The position numbers and the translations under genes were made by a program. Positions 52,983 to 63,585 of a stretch of 64,000 nucleotides of DNA are shown one piece after another. The notes below the pieces were generated by a model. It was not told the origin of the DNA, did not search any database, and saw nothing but the letters and a program-made list of their open reading frames with translations. This DNA is from Myotis daubentonii (taxonomy: Eukaryota; Chordata; Mammalia; Chiroptera; Vespertilionidae). The stretch covers positions 66,569,623 through 66,633,622 of the forward strand of contig NC_081861.1 of NCBI RefSeq assembly GCF_963259705.1, written 5' to 3'. Numbering within the stretch: position 1 is the stretch's first letter; each line of letters begins with the position of its first letter.

Positions 52983-53643
52983 TAGTGATTTCAGAATTGT
53001 TAACATGTACCCCTTCCCCCACTGCCCATGGAAACAACTTAATCAACTAGAGTAGTACTGTGTCTTTTGCCTTCAGTCTTATATTCTCCACTCATTTACA
53101 AAGTTACTGAGAGCAGGATCTTTCCCCCATCTCCTTCAGAGGGGTTGTTTTGTAAATTTGATAATACAGTTGGATTTTGTCACATTCCACATTCCATCCT
53201 AGGATATGCTGACTCACTAAATGATATTTTAAATGTCTCCATGAATTAAGGTTCATCTTTGTATTGAAAATTTCTGTGGGTTTTGACAAATGTATAGTAT
53301 CATGTATCTATCACTACAATATCATAAAAATATTGTTGAATATTTTTGTTGAAGATTTTAAATGTTATAAACAAATGTCATTATTTTCCCTAAAATAGTA
53401 ATGAGAGTTATGGAATTTAATACTTAGTATCTTAGGTGTTTTTTGAGGTTTGCCCTTATGTATCTGATAAGAATATGAAATTTATGATTTACAATTTCAA
53501 AAAGTTCTCTGTATATATTGTTTTAAATGAGTATTTAAAGAGTACTAAGAGTGAGGTAGAACAAGTCTTAATATCCTCCTCAGAGGCTTCAAAAGGTTTG
53601 AGGCTTCAAAAGGTTTCAGAAGGTTTCAAAATTATACAGCTGA
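52983..53643. other. Unassigned DNA with short local repeat
   Basis: A three-fold GGTTTGAGGCTTCAAAAGG/GGTTTCAGAAGG-like repeat lies at about 53589-53628. Otherwise nothing recognised. Confidence 0.35.
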
Positions 53644-53859
53644 GGCTGGTCAGTGTTGCTCAGTCGTTGAGTGACAACCCGTGAATCAGAAGGTCATGGT
53701 TCGATTCCAGGTCAGGGCACATGCCCAGGTTGCAGGCTCGATCCTCGGTAGGGGGTATTGTAGGAGGCAGCTGATCAATGATTCTCTCATCATTGATGTT
53801 TCTATCTCTTTCTCCCTCTCCCTTCCTCTCTCTGAAATTGATAAAAACATACTAAAAAT
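53644..53859 (+). mobile_element. Ves-type SINE, older subfamily
   Basis: GGCTGGTCAGTGTTGCTCAG head, B box GGTTCGATTCC (53698-53708), pyrimidine-rich body and GATAAAAACATAC tail. A perfect 13-bp duplication ATTATACAGCTGA lies at 53631-53643 and 53860-53872. Confidence 0.92.
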
Positions 53860-53872
53860 ATTATACAGCTGA

Positions 53873-54389
53873 TAATTGGAGGGACTGTGACTAAAATCAC
53901 TGACTATTGCTATTATTATATTTATAAAATTGGTTTTAAATGGTCTTTTCCTCTCCTTTCTCCATGATTGGATATGGTACCATTAGTTGGGGGGGAATAT
54001 GTAAAAATTGGGCTCTGTGGGTTTTGGTCTCTATAATCTTATCTACTAACCATTCTCTACCCTGCTTAATAGTTCTATATATGAATCCTATTTAACTAGG
54101 TCAGACTCCAACATAGTTTTGTGAAAATGAAGCCCTACACAATTAATTCAGTGCAATTAAAATCATTGTCTGATGAAAAGGGGAATAGGTTAACTACTTG
54201 TTAGAGCAGTGTCAAATTACAATATTAGTGTTTTATCCTTGCTTTGTGATACTCCCACAACAATGTTTTTGAAATTTTTAGACTACAGTTAAAAATTCTA
54301 GCAAAGTTGTTGACCTGAAAAATTGACAAGTACTGGAATAAAAAGCATGAGGTTTTTTAAAAGGATAATAATTATAATTAGAGAGTATT
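53873..54389. other. Unassigned DNA
   Basis: No recognised feature in about 515 bp. Confidence 0.35.
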
Positions 54390-54603
54390 GCCCTAATGGG
54401 TTTGGCTCAGTGGATAGAGCATTGGCTTGTGAACTGAAAGGTCCCAGGTTTGATTCCGGTCAAGGGCATGTAACTTGGTTGCAGGAACATTCCCAGTAGG
54501 AGGTGTGCAGGAGGCAGCTGATCAATGTTTCTCTCTCATCAATGTTTTTCATTCTCTATCCCTCTCCCTTCCTCTCTGTAAAAAATCAATAAAATATATT
54601 AAA
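54390..54603 (+). mobile_element. Ves SINE, full length
   Basis: GCCCTAATGGGTTTGGCTCAGTGG head, B-box GGTTTGATTCC with one change from consensus, tail AATCAATAAAATATATT. Flanks AATTAGAGAGTATT and AATTAGACAATATT match at 12 of 14. Confidence 0.9.
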
Positions 54604-54644
54604 AATAAAATTAGACAATATTAAAATATTATTTAATATATCAA

Positions 54645-54890
54645 AAAGCCTTGTTCAGTGTGCTCAGGAGTTAGAGCATTGGTCTGAGCACCAAAGGATC
54701 TCAGTTCGATTCAGTCAAGGGCACATGCCTGGGTCATAGGTTCACTCCCAGCCCCCGGTCTGGGTGTACTCAGGAAGCAACCAGGAGATGTGTCTCTCTC
54801 ACATCAATGTTTCTCTCTCTCTTCCTCCCTCCCTCCTTCCACTCTCTCTGAAAACCAATGGAAAAATAATCCTTAGGTAAGGATTAACAA
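54645..54890 (+). mobile_element. Ves-type SINE, old diverged copy
   Basis: TTCAGTGTGCTCAGGAGTTA head, AGTTCGATTCAGTCAAGGGC B-box region, ACATCAATGTTTCTCTCTCT body. No clear duplication. Older than the copy just upstream. Confidence 0.78.
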
Positions 54891-54904
54891 CAATTTTTTA
54901 AAAA

Positions 54905-54985
54905 AATATTACTTTACAGGGTTATGGAGGGATAAGGACACATATGTAATACCTTAATCAATAAAGAAAGAAAAAAAAGAAGTTT
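54905..54985 (+). mobile_element. LINE-1 3' tip
   Basis: GGGATAAGGACACATATGTA and ATACCTTAATCAATAAAG match the LINE-1 3' end at 55850-55885. Only the last ~70 bp are present. Confidence 0.65.
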
Positions 54986-55255
54986 TTAAATTGAATTTAG
55001 GTAGTGTCCTATGATTGAGTCCCTCCCTATAATATTTCTTATAACTATTAAACTATATGCTTTCTAGTGATGCAGAAGATGGATTTCAGAATTCAAGAAA
55101 CATATTGATTATTGGTTGTCAAGTGTGGCATTCTTTACTCCAGGCAAATGGTAGGATTGCAATGTATTGGTTCCTTTGTAATTTGGTGTGGCCCAAAGAC
55201 CAGCTTTGCCAATGGATTGTGAGTGGATATAAAAAGTCCCCAGCCCCCCTTAACA
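54986..55255. other. Unassigned DNA
   Basis: No firm assignment; the 55050-55250 part may be an internal piece of the repeat that follows. Confidence 0.35.
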
Positions 55256-55645
55256 GCATTTAATGCTTAATTTTATGCGTCATTGTGGGCTGGGCTGGTT
55301 AAACATTACTCTGGATGTTTCTATGAAGGCCTTTTGGGGATGAGAGTAGCATTTATTCTTAGACTGAGTAAAGCAGATTACTCCTCATAATGTGGATGGG
55401 CCTCATTCAATCAGTTGAAGCTAGAATTGAACAAAGACTGAATTCTCCTGGGCAAGAAGAATTTGACCAGTGGAAGCACCTTTGGACTGGAACTGAAACT
55501 CTTCCCTGGGTTTCCATCCTGCATGACCTACCTTGAAGACTTACAAAACCTTTACAGCCACATGAGGCAATTCCTTAAAATAAATGTCTCTTTCTGTATA
55601 CTTACCCTATTGGTTTTGTTTCTCTGGAGAATCCTGACTAATACA
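55256..55645 (-). mobile_element. Old mammalian LTR/MER-like repeat, antisense
   Basis: TTAATTTTATGCGTCATTGT, AAAGCAGATTACTCCTCATA, TTGGACTGGAACTGAAACTC and GTTTCTCTGGAGAATCCTGA are the inverse of the family at 42430-42860. It is cut on the right by a LINE-1 3' end. Confidence 0.6.
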
Positions 55646-55895
55646 CAACACATCCATAGACTTGAAATAGGCTCTGGATCTGAGACAGAAAAACATCGAT
55701 CAGACAGTCATACCTCAGAGGGAAGATAAGGGGGGGTGGGGGTAAGAGGGAGAGATCAACCAAAGGACTTATATGCATACATATAGTCCTAACTAATGGA
55801 CACAGACAACAGAGGGGTGTGGGCATGAGTGGGGGGGTAATAAGGGGATAAGGACACATATGTAATAACTTAATCAATAAAGAAATTTAAAAAAA
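55646..55895 (+). mobile_element. Bat LINE-1 3' UTR fragment
   Basis: GAGATCAACCAAAGGACTTA, CATACATATAGTCCTAACTA and GGACACATATGTAATAACTT, then an A-rich tail. Only the 3' UTR is present. Confidence 0.8.
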
Positions 55896-57684
55896 GAATT
55901 GAAATAAGCTAACCATAGTGAAAACCATTTCCTGTCAGACCATCCTGAAGATGACATCTGCTCACTCTCACTTGTTTGACTAATTTCCCCTCAAAAGTTC
56001 TTGTTTGCCTTGATTATCCTTCCCTTTGAGAGAAAAGCCTTTTTCTGTTTGACTTTGAGACACTTGCAGATCCTGAAATTGGAGCATTCTCCCTAATGTG
56101 GTTGTCTCTTTGAAAAAAGTTTCTTCTTATCTAAAGCTGGATTTGTGTTTATTTGACACAAGAAACCATAAGAAAGAACATGAAGATTAAAATTTAAAAT
56201 AGAAAGGTGTTTAGGAGACATTAGGGATAAATGCAAATGAGCTACACCAACAACAAACGGTCAGAAAAAAATAAACACACAACACAAGTGAAGAAGAGAA
56301 TACAAATGAATCTAAGACATACCTGAAAAAGTAGAGAATAGATAAAATGATCAAAACAACTAAGATAAAGAAGTTTAAATAGTTATTTATTGTTGATAAA
56401 TTGTAGTTTTTGTCTGCTAAATAACTATGATATGTGGATAGTGAGGGTTGGCTTAAAGGGAATATGTGTTTAGATTATATTTAGATAATTATTTTTGAGA
56501 TTATTAACTGAATATAGCCATGGCTGTCCTTACACTAGAAACATATAGTAATAGAATTATTAACCTATTGGTGAATACCTTAATTGTAGTATCCTCAGTA
56601 GAATTAAAGTGGAATTCTCTTAATAACCATGGGAGAATCCATATTTTATAGTTAAAGTGGAAAAAAAACCTAGAGAAAATAATTTCACTTTTCTGCTTCA
56701 CTCAGCAAAGTCTCTTGGGTTTCTTTAGACAAAGATTTTTTTAAAAATCCATTTTTGTATATTATGTGCCCTTTATTATCTTGCAGATTTTAAATAGAAT
56801 GGAGGAAATGATGAGAATAATTGTGCAAAAGATAGGAAGGGACTATAGACAGAGTGACTTTCTAGGCCAGAGCTATTCTACCACACATGTGTTTCCACTA
56901 CTCAATGGGTATTACTCATTGAGAATGGGATATCAATGGTAGGAATTCCATGCTGGAAACTGCCCTGAAGAGAATGTTTGATTTTAATCTGTTGACAATC
57001 TTTGCTAAATCTATTGCAAGAATGTAGTAAAAGAAAAGTGGAGCATTAAACTCATTAATTAGTTTTCTTGTATATTTCACTGAGGGCAAAATGTCAGACA
57101 CACATAATAATGAGAAAGAGAGTTTTAATTTTTCATTAATTAATGTTGACTCTTCGTGTTTCATTAATGTTCCTTCTGCTGACTAGGGAATTTATCAAAA
57201 GTACATGAAGAATCATCAGTTTACACTAGATAATGTATTCCGGGCATGGGGAGGGAGATGGCACTTTGAAATATATTTTACTTTAGAATCAAGCAAAGTT
57301 CACTTACCTCAGCCACAGGAAAATTGACAGGATCAGGGGGAAACTTGGGGAGCATTTTTTCTCATGGTCTTAATGTTAGAGAGATATCTTTATCATCTTC
57401 TTTATCAGGTTAATGCCCTGTACTTATTGAAGAATCCACCATTCTTTGTCTTGAAAGCAATAGCTGCAGGGCAACATGTTGGCTTAATGGTCTTCTTTAT
57501 GAAGCATGAGTGAATGTGCCCTGTGCACTTCCCTCCACACAGAGGAAAAATGATCCTTCATTCTTCTGGTGCTGCTGCATTTACACTGGGCTGCATGATT
57601 CCTGGGAAGGTTGAAGGACAGAAGCCCAAGGGGATGGGAAGATCCAGAATATAGGGGAACAAAGAACCTCTTTTGAATAAGTTA
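55896..57684. other. Mostly unassigned DNA
   Basis: About 1.8 kb. 55905-56165 has an LTR-like pyrimidine-rich end (TGGTTGTCTCTTTGAAAAAA), unproven. No open frame above about 80 codons looks like a gene. Possibly single-copy. Confidence 0.35.
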
Positions 57685-57905
57685 ATAGTAGCTAAAATTT
57701 AATGAACTTTTACAATCTGCTAGTCACTGTGTTTCATACTTTACATTAACTCATTTGATCACAATACCCAATTTAGTGATGTAGGTGCTACTGTTATACT
57801 CATGTTATAGGTGAGAGAATCAACAGATAGTTTTAAGTAACACACCAAAAGGTTATAAAGGTATTATGAGAATCAAGATTCAAATCCAGGTGGTTGAGAT
57901 ACAAA
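57685..57905 (-). mobile_element. MIR SINE
   Basis: Antisense MIR: CATACTTTACATTAACTCAT, AGTGATGTAGGTGCTACTGT and TAAGTAACACACCAAAAGGT, then AAGATTCAAATCCAGG. Confidence 0.78.
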
Positions 57906-58133
57906 GTTATCTCTCTGGCTGCTATTTAATAATTGCGTAGTCTGGGTAAATACTAAGGTTTAGTATAGTGCTGATAAATGGGATGATCTGTTTAACAAAA
58001 TCTTTTTGGAAAAGGTTTTTGAAGGTACAAAGTGGAAAAAAGGAAAGTTTGTGGTTTGTTGGGCCAGGAAAGGAGAGATTCTCCATGAATGTGAAAAAAT
58101 TAGCCAAAATTAGTAAAACGTTACTCTATTATT
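57906..58133. other. Unassigned DNA
   Basis: No recognised feature. Confidence 0.3.
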
Positions 58134-58849
58134 AATTTTTTGAGGAGCCTCCATACTGTTTTCCATAGTGGCTGTACCTGTTTACATTCTCAGAAGCAGT
58201 GAATGAGGTTTCCTTTTCTCCACAACCTCTCCAACACTTGTTATTACCTGTCTTGTTGATAATAGTCATCCTGACAGGTGTTATCTCATTGTAGCTTTGA
58301 TTTGCATTTTCCTAATTGCAAGTGAATTTGAACATCTGTTAGCAATCAGTATGCCCTCTTGAGAGAGGTGTCTATTCAGGTCCCCAGCCCATTTTGTAGT
58401 TGGATAGTTTGTTTGGTGTTGAGTTGTATGTATTTTGGACAGTAACTCCTTGTTGGAGCTGTTGTTTGTAAATATCTCCTTCCATTTTGTTCCTTGCCTT
58501 TTTGTTTTGTTGGTGGTTCCTTTTTCTTCCAGAAACTTTTTAGTTTGATATAATCCAGTTCATTTATTTTTGCCTTTCTTCCCTTTCTTTTGGGGTCAAA
58601 TACATAAAATTATTTCTAAGATCAAAGTCCTAAGTTTAGTACCTATGTTTTCTTCTATGTAATTTATTGTTTCTGTTCTTATATTTTGATCTTTGATCCA
58701 TTTTGAATTAATTTTTATACTGAACAGATAGTAGTCTGGTTTCATTCTTTTGCATGTGGCATTCCAATTTTCCCAGTACCATTTATTGAAGAGGCTTTGT
58801 TTTTCTCCATTGAATGTTTTTTTGCTCCTTTGCTGAAAATTATTTGCCC
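58134..58849 (-). mobile_element. Twin-primed LINE-1, inverted 5' part
   Basis: Antisense ORF2 from TTGAGGAGCCTCCATACTGT to TTGAAGAGGCTTTGTTTTTC. It joins sense sequence at about 58850 with only a small gap in ORF2 coordinates, the signature of twin priming. Confidence 0.8.
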
Positions 58850-59345
58850 ATATGTTCATTGCAGCATTGTTCACGGTGGCCAAGACATCAAAACAACCAA
58901 AGTCTCCTTTGATAAATGATTGGATAAAGGAAATGTGGAGCATATATACAATGGGACACTACTCAGCCATAAGAAAAGATGAAATACTGCCACTTGTGAC
59001 AACATCAATGGATCTTGAACATACCATGGTAAGCAAAATAAGTTAGAAAAAAGTTAAGAACCATATGATTTCAGTTACATGTGGGATATAAAGCTGAAAG
59101 TAACAAATGAACATGTAAGAAAAACAAACAAAAAAACCTCATACAGTCAACAGTATGGGATTACCAGAGGGAAGGGGGCAGGGAGGTAGTAAGGTGTAAA
59201 GGAGAACAAATATATGGTGATGGAAGATTTGACTTTGGGGGTGGGCACACAATACAATATATAGATGATGTATGATAGAATTGTACACTTTATACCTATA
59301 TGATCTTATTAACCAATGCCACCCCAATAAATTTAATAAAAAAGA
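58850..59345 (+). mobile_element. Twin-primed LINE-1, 3' part
   Basis: Sense from ATGTTCATTGCAGCATTGTT through the ORF2 end and 3' UTR to CCCCAATAAATTTAATAAAA. A 64-codon open stretch (58852-59046) is the ORF2 C-terminus. Older than the bat-type LINE-1 copies. Confidence 0.82.
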
Positions 59346-59754
59346 GAATGTGTAAATAATTAGTTAAAGTGAAGCAAAAAGGCTAAATACCATAGACAGC
59401 AACAAGGCTTTTGAACCTGTGTAAGTCATTGAAGGTGAATACATTTTACCAGATTTTGTTCCTATAGATGAAATGTTTACTGCACAACTTTGTAATGACA
59501 ACAGAGCTAGAAACCTTGCCAAAATGCATTGCCTGCACATACAGGATAGACTGACAAAACCAATAATTTTGAAGTCAGTAGGCCTTGGATGGATCCTAGA
59601 TTCTGTCACCTACTTGCTGTGTGAATTTAGGCACTGAGTTGAGTCACACCTCCTCAGGAAAATGGTGATAGTAATAATATCTGCCTTATGGCTAGTTGGA
59701 GATGAGAGATATGTTATTTTTAAAGAACAGAGCAAGCGCTCCATAAGTGGCAGT
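59346..59754. other. Unassigned DNA, possibly weak MIR
   Basis: GATTCTGTCACCTACTTGCT and TTTAGGCACTGAGTTGAG near 59600-59640 hint at a MIR in sense. Otherwise nothing recognised. Confidence 0.4.
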
Positions 59755-59880
59755 TATGGACACAGAGAATAGTGTGGGAAGGTTTAGGGTGGGGTGGGGT
59801 GGGGGCTGGGTGGAGGGGAGTAAAATGGGGCATAGGAACATCTGTAATACTGTCAATAATAAAAATGTGAACTCAGGTCC
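59755..59880 (+). mobile_element. LINE-1 3' end fragment
   Basis: A G-rich polypurine stretch (59789-59818) then GGAACATCTGTAATACTGTC and AATAATAAAAATGTG, like a LINE-1 3' end. Confidence 0.55.
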
Positions 59881-59944
59881 AATTTATTTTAAAATTAAGT
59901 GATAAGAAAAATGGGAAATAAAGAAAAACCCTAAGATATGTTAA

Positions 59945-60480
59945 TTTTTATTCTTTTTTCATATCTTCAAGATATATTTTACATACCATAAAATCCACCC
60001 ATTTAAAATGCGTAGTTTAGTGTTTAAAGCCATCACTATTTAAACTTAGAATATTTTCATTAACCTCCAAATGAACTACATAGTCCTTAGCCATTATGCA
60101 CCAATCCTATAATCAATGGATTTACCTATTTTGGATTTACTTGCTTCTTTCAGTTAGCATGTTTTCAAGGTTAATCAATGTTGTAGTATACATCAGTACT
60201 TCATTGCTTTTACTGATTATTTCTTTGTATGCATATACCACATTTTATTTATCTAATTATCAATTGATAAACATTTAGATTATTTATACTTTTGGGCATT
60301 ATTAATTCTGTTATGAATATTTTTCTATAAGATTTTGATTCTAGGTATATGTTTTCACTTCTATTGAGTATAAGACGTTGGAGTGGGATTTCTGGGTTAT
60401 ATGGTATCTCTATGTTTAACATTTTATTGAAGTGTCAAACATTATTCCAAAGTGACTGCAACATTATATTTATTTTCTTC
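59945..60480 (-). mobile_element. Old LINE-1 (L1ME-like), part 1
   Basis: TACCATAAAATCCACCCATT, CAGTTAGCATGTTTTCAAGG and GTCAAACATTATTCCAAAGT are antisense landmarks of an ancient LINE-1. It resumes at 61738 and again at 62370. Confidence 0.72.
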
Positions 60481-61737
60481 TTTAATTTTTAATTAATTAA
60501 GTTTTTACTGTTTATAGTATTACAGATGTCCACCATTTCCCCCCACTTTGCCCCCTCCAACCAGCCCCAACCCCAGTCCTTCACCATACTATTGTCCATA
60601 TTCATGGGCTATGCATAGTGTATATATATATATGCCTAAGCGACCTTTACAACTAAACGACCAGAATGACCGGAATGACTGGTCGACCAGTCATTATGAC
60701 ATACACTGACCATCAGGGGGCAGATGCTCAACACAGGAGCTGCCCCCTGGTGGTCAGTGCACTCCCACAGCCAACCTCCCATGGCTGGCCAACCTCCTGC
60801 AGCCCCTCCCCCTGGCCACCCAGCCCTCCACCTCCCCATAGGCCTCGATCACTGGCCAGGCCTAAGGACACCACCTGTGCACAAATTCATGCATCAGGCC
60901 TCTGGTATACACATAAGTTCTTTGGTTAATCTCTTTCCATCCCCCCATTCCCTCATCTCTGAGATTCATCAGCCTATTCCATGCATCCATGCCTCCAGAC
61001 CTATTTTGTACATCAGTTTATTTTATCCATTAGATTCCCCCACATAAGTGAGATCATGTGATACTTGTTTTTCTCTCACTGGCTGATTTCACTTAGCATA
61101 ATTTTCTCCAGGTCCCTCTATGCTGTCTCAAAGGATAAGAGATCCTTCTTTTTCACACCTGCATAGTATTCCATGGTGTAAATGTACCACAGCTTTTTCA
61201 TCCACTCATCTACTGATGGGCACCTGGGCTGTTTTTAGATCTTAGCTATTGTAAATAATGTTGTTGTGAACATAGGGGTTAATAGAATCTTCCTGATTGA
61301 TGTTTCGGGATTCTTAGGATATATTCCTAAAAGTGGGATGATTGGGTCAAATGGCAGTTCCATTTTTAATTTTTTGAGGAAACTCCATACTGTTTTACAT
61401 AGTAGTTATACGTGTCTGCATTCCCACCAGCAGTGTAATAAGGTTCTCTTTTATCCACATCCTAGCCAGCACTTGTCTTCAGTTTGTTTGTTGATGAGAG
61501 CCATTCTGATAGGTATAGGTGATACCTCACTGTAGTTTTAATTTGCATCTCTCTGATGATTAGAGATGTTGAGCATTTTTTTTATATGTCCATTGGCCAT
61601 GTCTATGTATTCTATTCAGGTCCCTTGTCAATTTTTAATTGGATTGTTTGTATTCCTTTTGTTGAGTTTTATTAGTTCTTTAAATATTTTGGAAATTAAC
61701 CTCTTATCAAATGTATCATTGGCAAATATGGTCTCCC
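60481..61737 (-). mobile_element. Younger bat LINE-1, 5' truncated, with Helitron
   Basis: Antisense 3' UTR then ORF2 C-terminus (ATTCCATGGTGTAAATGTAC, TGGGCACCTGGGCTGTTTTT, ATATATTCCTAAAAGTGGG). It interrupts the old LINE-1. Flanks ACATTATATTTAT and ACCATTTTATATT are a possible decayed duplication. The Helitron at about 60616-60905 lies within its 3' UTR. Confidence 0.8.
60616..60905 (+). mobile_element. Helitron, short, CTGG terminus
   Basis: The body begins near GCCTAAGCGACCTTTACAAC, with the 5' TC lost in a TA tract; CACTGACCATCAGGGGGCAG and its inverse lie at 60706-60760. The 3' end is GTGCACAAATTCATGCAT then CAGGCCTCTGG, a CTRR variant. A perfect 16-bp palindrome GACTGGTCGACCAGTC lies at 60677-60692. 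The start is approximate. Confidence 0.75.
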
Positions 61738-62120
61738 ACCATTTTATATTCTCACCAGCAACATATGAAGTATATATTTCTCTATATCTTTGCCAAAATT
61801 TGTTATTATTTATTTTCTTGATTTTCAGCCTTCTAGAGGGTGTGTCATGGCATTTCAATATTATTTGATTTGAATATTCCTGATGTGTAATGATGTTGAG
61901 CATCTTTTTTTGTGCTTATTGGACATATTTATATCTTTTTAAAAATACATGCCTACTCAGGCACTTTGATCATCTTTCTGTTTGGGTTATTTTTCTTTTT
62001 ATTGTTGAGTAGTAAGAATTTTATATATATTCTGGATAAAAGCTGATACTAGAAATATAATTTGCAAATATTTTCTCCCATTGTGTGAATTGTGTTTTCA
62101 CATCATAATGGTTTCTTTTT
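61738..62120 (-). mobile_element. Old LINE-1 (L1ME-like), part 2
   Basis: Antisense continuation (TTCTAGAGGGTGTGTCATGG, GAGTAGTAAGAATTTTATAT). Confidence 0.65.
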
Positions 62121-62122
62121 TT

Positions 62123-62182
62123 CTTTTTAAAATAACATTTTTATTATTTATTGATGGAGAGAGAGAGAGAGAAAGAGAGAGA

Positions 62183-62231
<49 letters not shown>

Positions 62232-62364
62232 ACCTGCTACTCCACCCTTCCATGCATTCACTGGTTGATTAGTTCATTCCTGTATTGCTCTGCCCAGGGA
62301 TCAAGGCTGCAACCTTGGTGTTACTGGGTCAATACTCTAATCAATGGTGCTACTCAGCCAGGGC
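62123..62364 (-). mobile_element. Ves-type SINE with (GA)n expansion
   Basis: Minus-strand SINE: ATTTTTATTATTTATTGATG tail, then (GA)n at 62156-62228, then head complement AGGGATCAAGGCTGCAACCT and CTACTCAGCCAGGGCC. Confidence 0.82.
62156..62228 (+). repeat. (GA)n microsatellite in SINE
   Basis: Expanded purine segment of the SINE. The Arg/Glu-rich open frames across it are artefacts. Confidence 0.93.
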
Positions 62365-62369
62365 CTAAT

Positions 62370-62606
62370 GATGTCTTTTGAAACACAAAAGGTTTTAGTT
62401 TTGATGAAGTGCAATTTACCCAAGTTTTCTTTTTCACTTAAACTTGTTAGTGTTGTATAATAAAACCATTTCATAACCCAACCCAAGGTCATGAAGATTT
62501 ACTTCTTTGTTTTCTTCTGAGAATTTTATAGTTTTACCTCATACATGTAGGACTATTATACACTTTGATTCAATTTTTATGTATGGTGTATGGCCCAATA
62601 TTCTTT
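62370..62606 (-). mobile_element. Old LINE-1 (L1ME-like), part 3
   Basis: Antisense ORF2 with AAGGTCATGAAGATTTACTT and TTTTATAGTTTTACCTCATA. Confidence 0.65.
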
Positions 62607-62664
62607 AATATATATATATATTATTATATATACTTTATATATATATATAAAATATATATATATA
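62607..62664 (+). repeat. (TA)n-rich tract
   Basis: AT-alternating stretch before the Helitron 3' end. Confidence 0.85.
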
Positions 62665-63326
62665 CTAGGGGCCCCGTGCATGAAATTCATGCACTGGGTG
62701 TGTGTGTGGGGGGGAGTGTCCCTCAGCCCAGCCTGCCCCCTCTCACATACTGGGAGCCCTCAGGCTTTGACCCCCATCACCCTCCAATCGCAGGATTGGC
62801 CCCTTGTCCAGGCCTGACGCCTCTGGCCTAGGCATCCGGCCCGGGCAGCGGGAACCCACAGCTGCAGCGGCCCCACGATCGTGGGCTTCACTTTAGGCCC
62901 AGGCAAGGGACCCCTAGCTCCTGGGACTGCCAGCTTCGACCGTGCCCAGCTCCCATTGCTGGCTCCACCCCTACTTCCTGCTATCACTGGCCAGGGCGGA
63001 AAAGGCACCTGATTCTCCTATCATGGCTGGGGGGCAGGGCAAAGGCGGCCCCAGGGCTGCCTTTGCCCTGCCCCCCAGCTCTTAGCTCCCCCCTGGGTTT
63101 CCGATCACTGTCAGTGGCAGGGGGCTTCTTCCTGCTTTCCCTTTCGCCTCCCTGCATTGTGCCTACATATGCAAATTAACCGCCATCTTGTTGGCAGTTA
63201 ACTGCCAATCTTAGTTGGCAGTTAACGGCCAATCTTAGTTGGCAGTTAATTTGCATATAGCCCTGATTAGCCAATGAAAAGGGTAGCTCGTACGCCAATT
63301 ACCATTTTTCTCTTTTATTAGTGTTG

Positions 63327-63327
<1 letters not shown>
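62665..63327 (-). mobile_element. Helitron with GC palindrome, copy 2
   Basis: Minus strand: 5' TCAACACTAATAAAAGAG after A; 3' hairpin GTGCATGAATTTCATGCAC then GGGGCCCCTAG. Very similar to 12633-13268 throughout; the palindrome (about 63027-63080) has one mismatch. Near the 5' end a TTGGCAGTTAAC unit is repeated, three copies against two in the sister. The octamer is at 63169-63176 and CGCCATCTTG at 63181-63190. Confidence 0.92.

Positions 63328-63391
<64 letters not shown>
63328..63391 (+). repeat. (TA)n microsatellite
   Basis: About 30 TA units between a Helitron 5' end and a SINE tail. Confidence 0.95.
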
Positions 63392-63396
<5 letters not shown>

Positions 63397-63572
63397 AGGA
63401 AGAGAGAGTAATAGAGAGATAGAAACATCAATGTTGAGAGAGAATCATTGATTGGCTGCCTCTTGCACACAGGGATCGAGCCTACAACCTGGGCATGTGC
63501 CTTGACTGGGAATTGAACTATGACCTCCTGGTTCATAGGTCGACATTCAACCATTGAACCACATCAGCCTGC
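63392..63572 (-). mobile_element. Ves-type SINE
   Basis: Minus-strand SINE: TCAGAGAGGAAGAGAGAG, then AATCATTGATTGGCTGCCTC, then head complement TATGACCTCCTGGTTCATAG and CCATTGAACCACATCAGCC. It lies between two inverted Helitrons. Confidence 0.85.
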
Positions 63573-63585
63573 TACTCCACACCAA

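Noticed and set aside
62081..62381. Arg/Glu-rich charged protein
   Set aside because: It is the (GA)n tract of a SINE translated.
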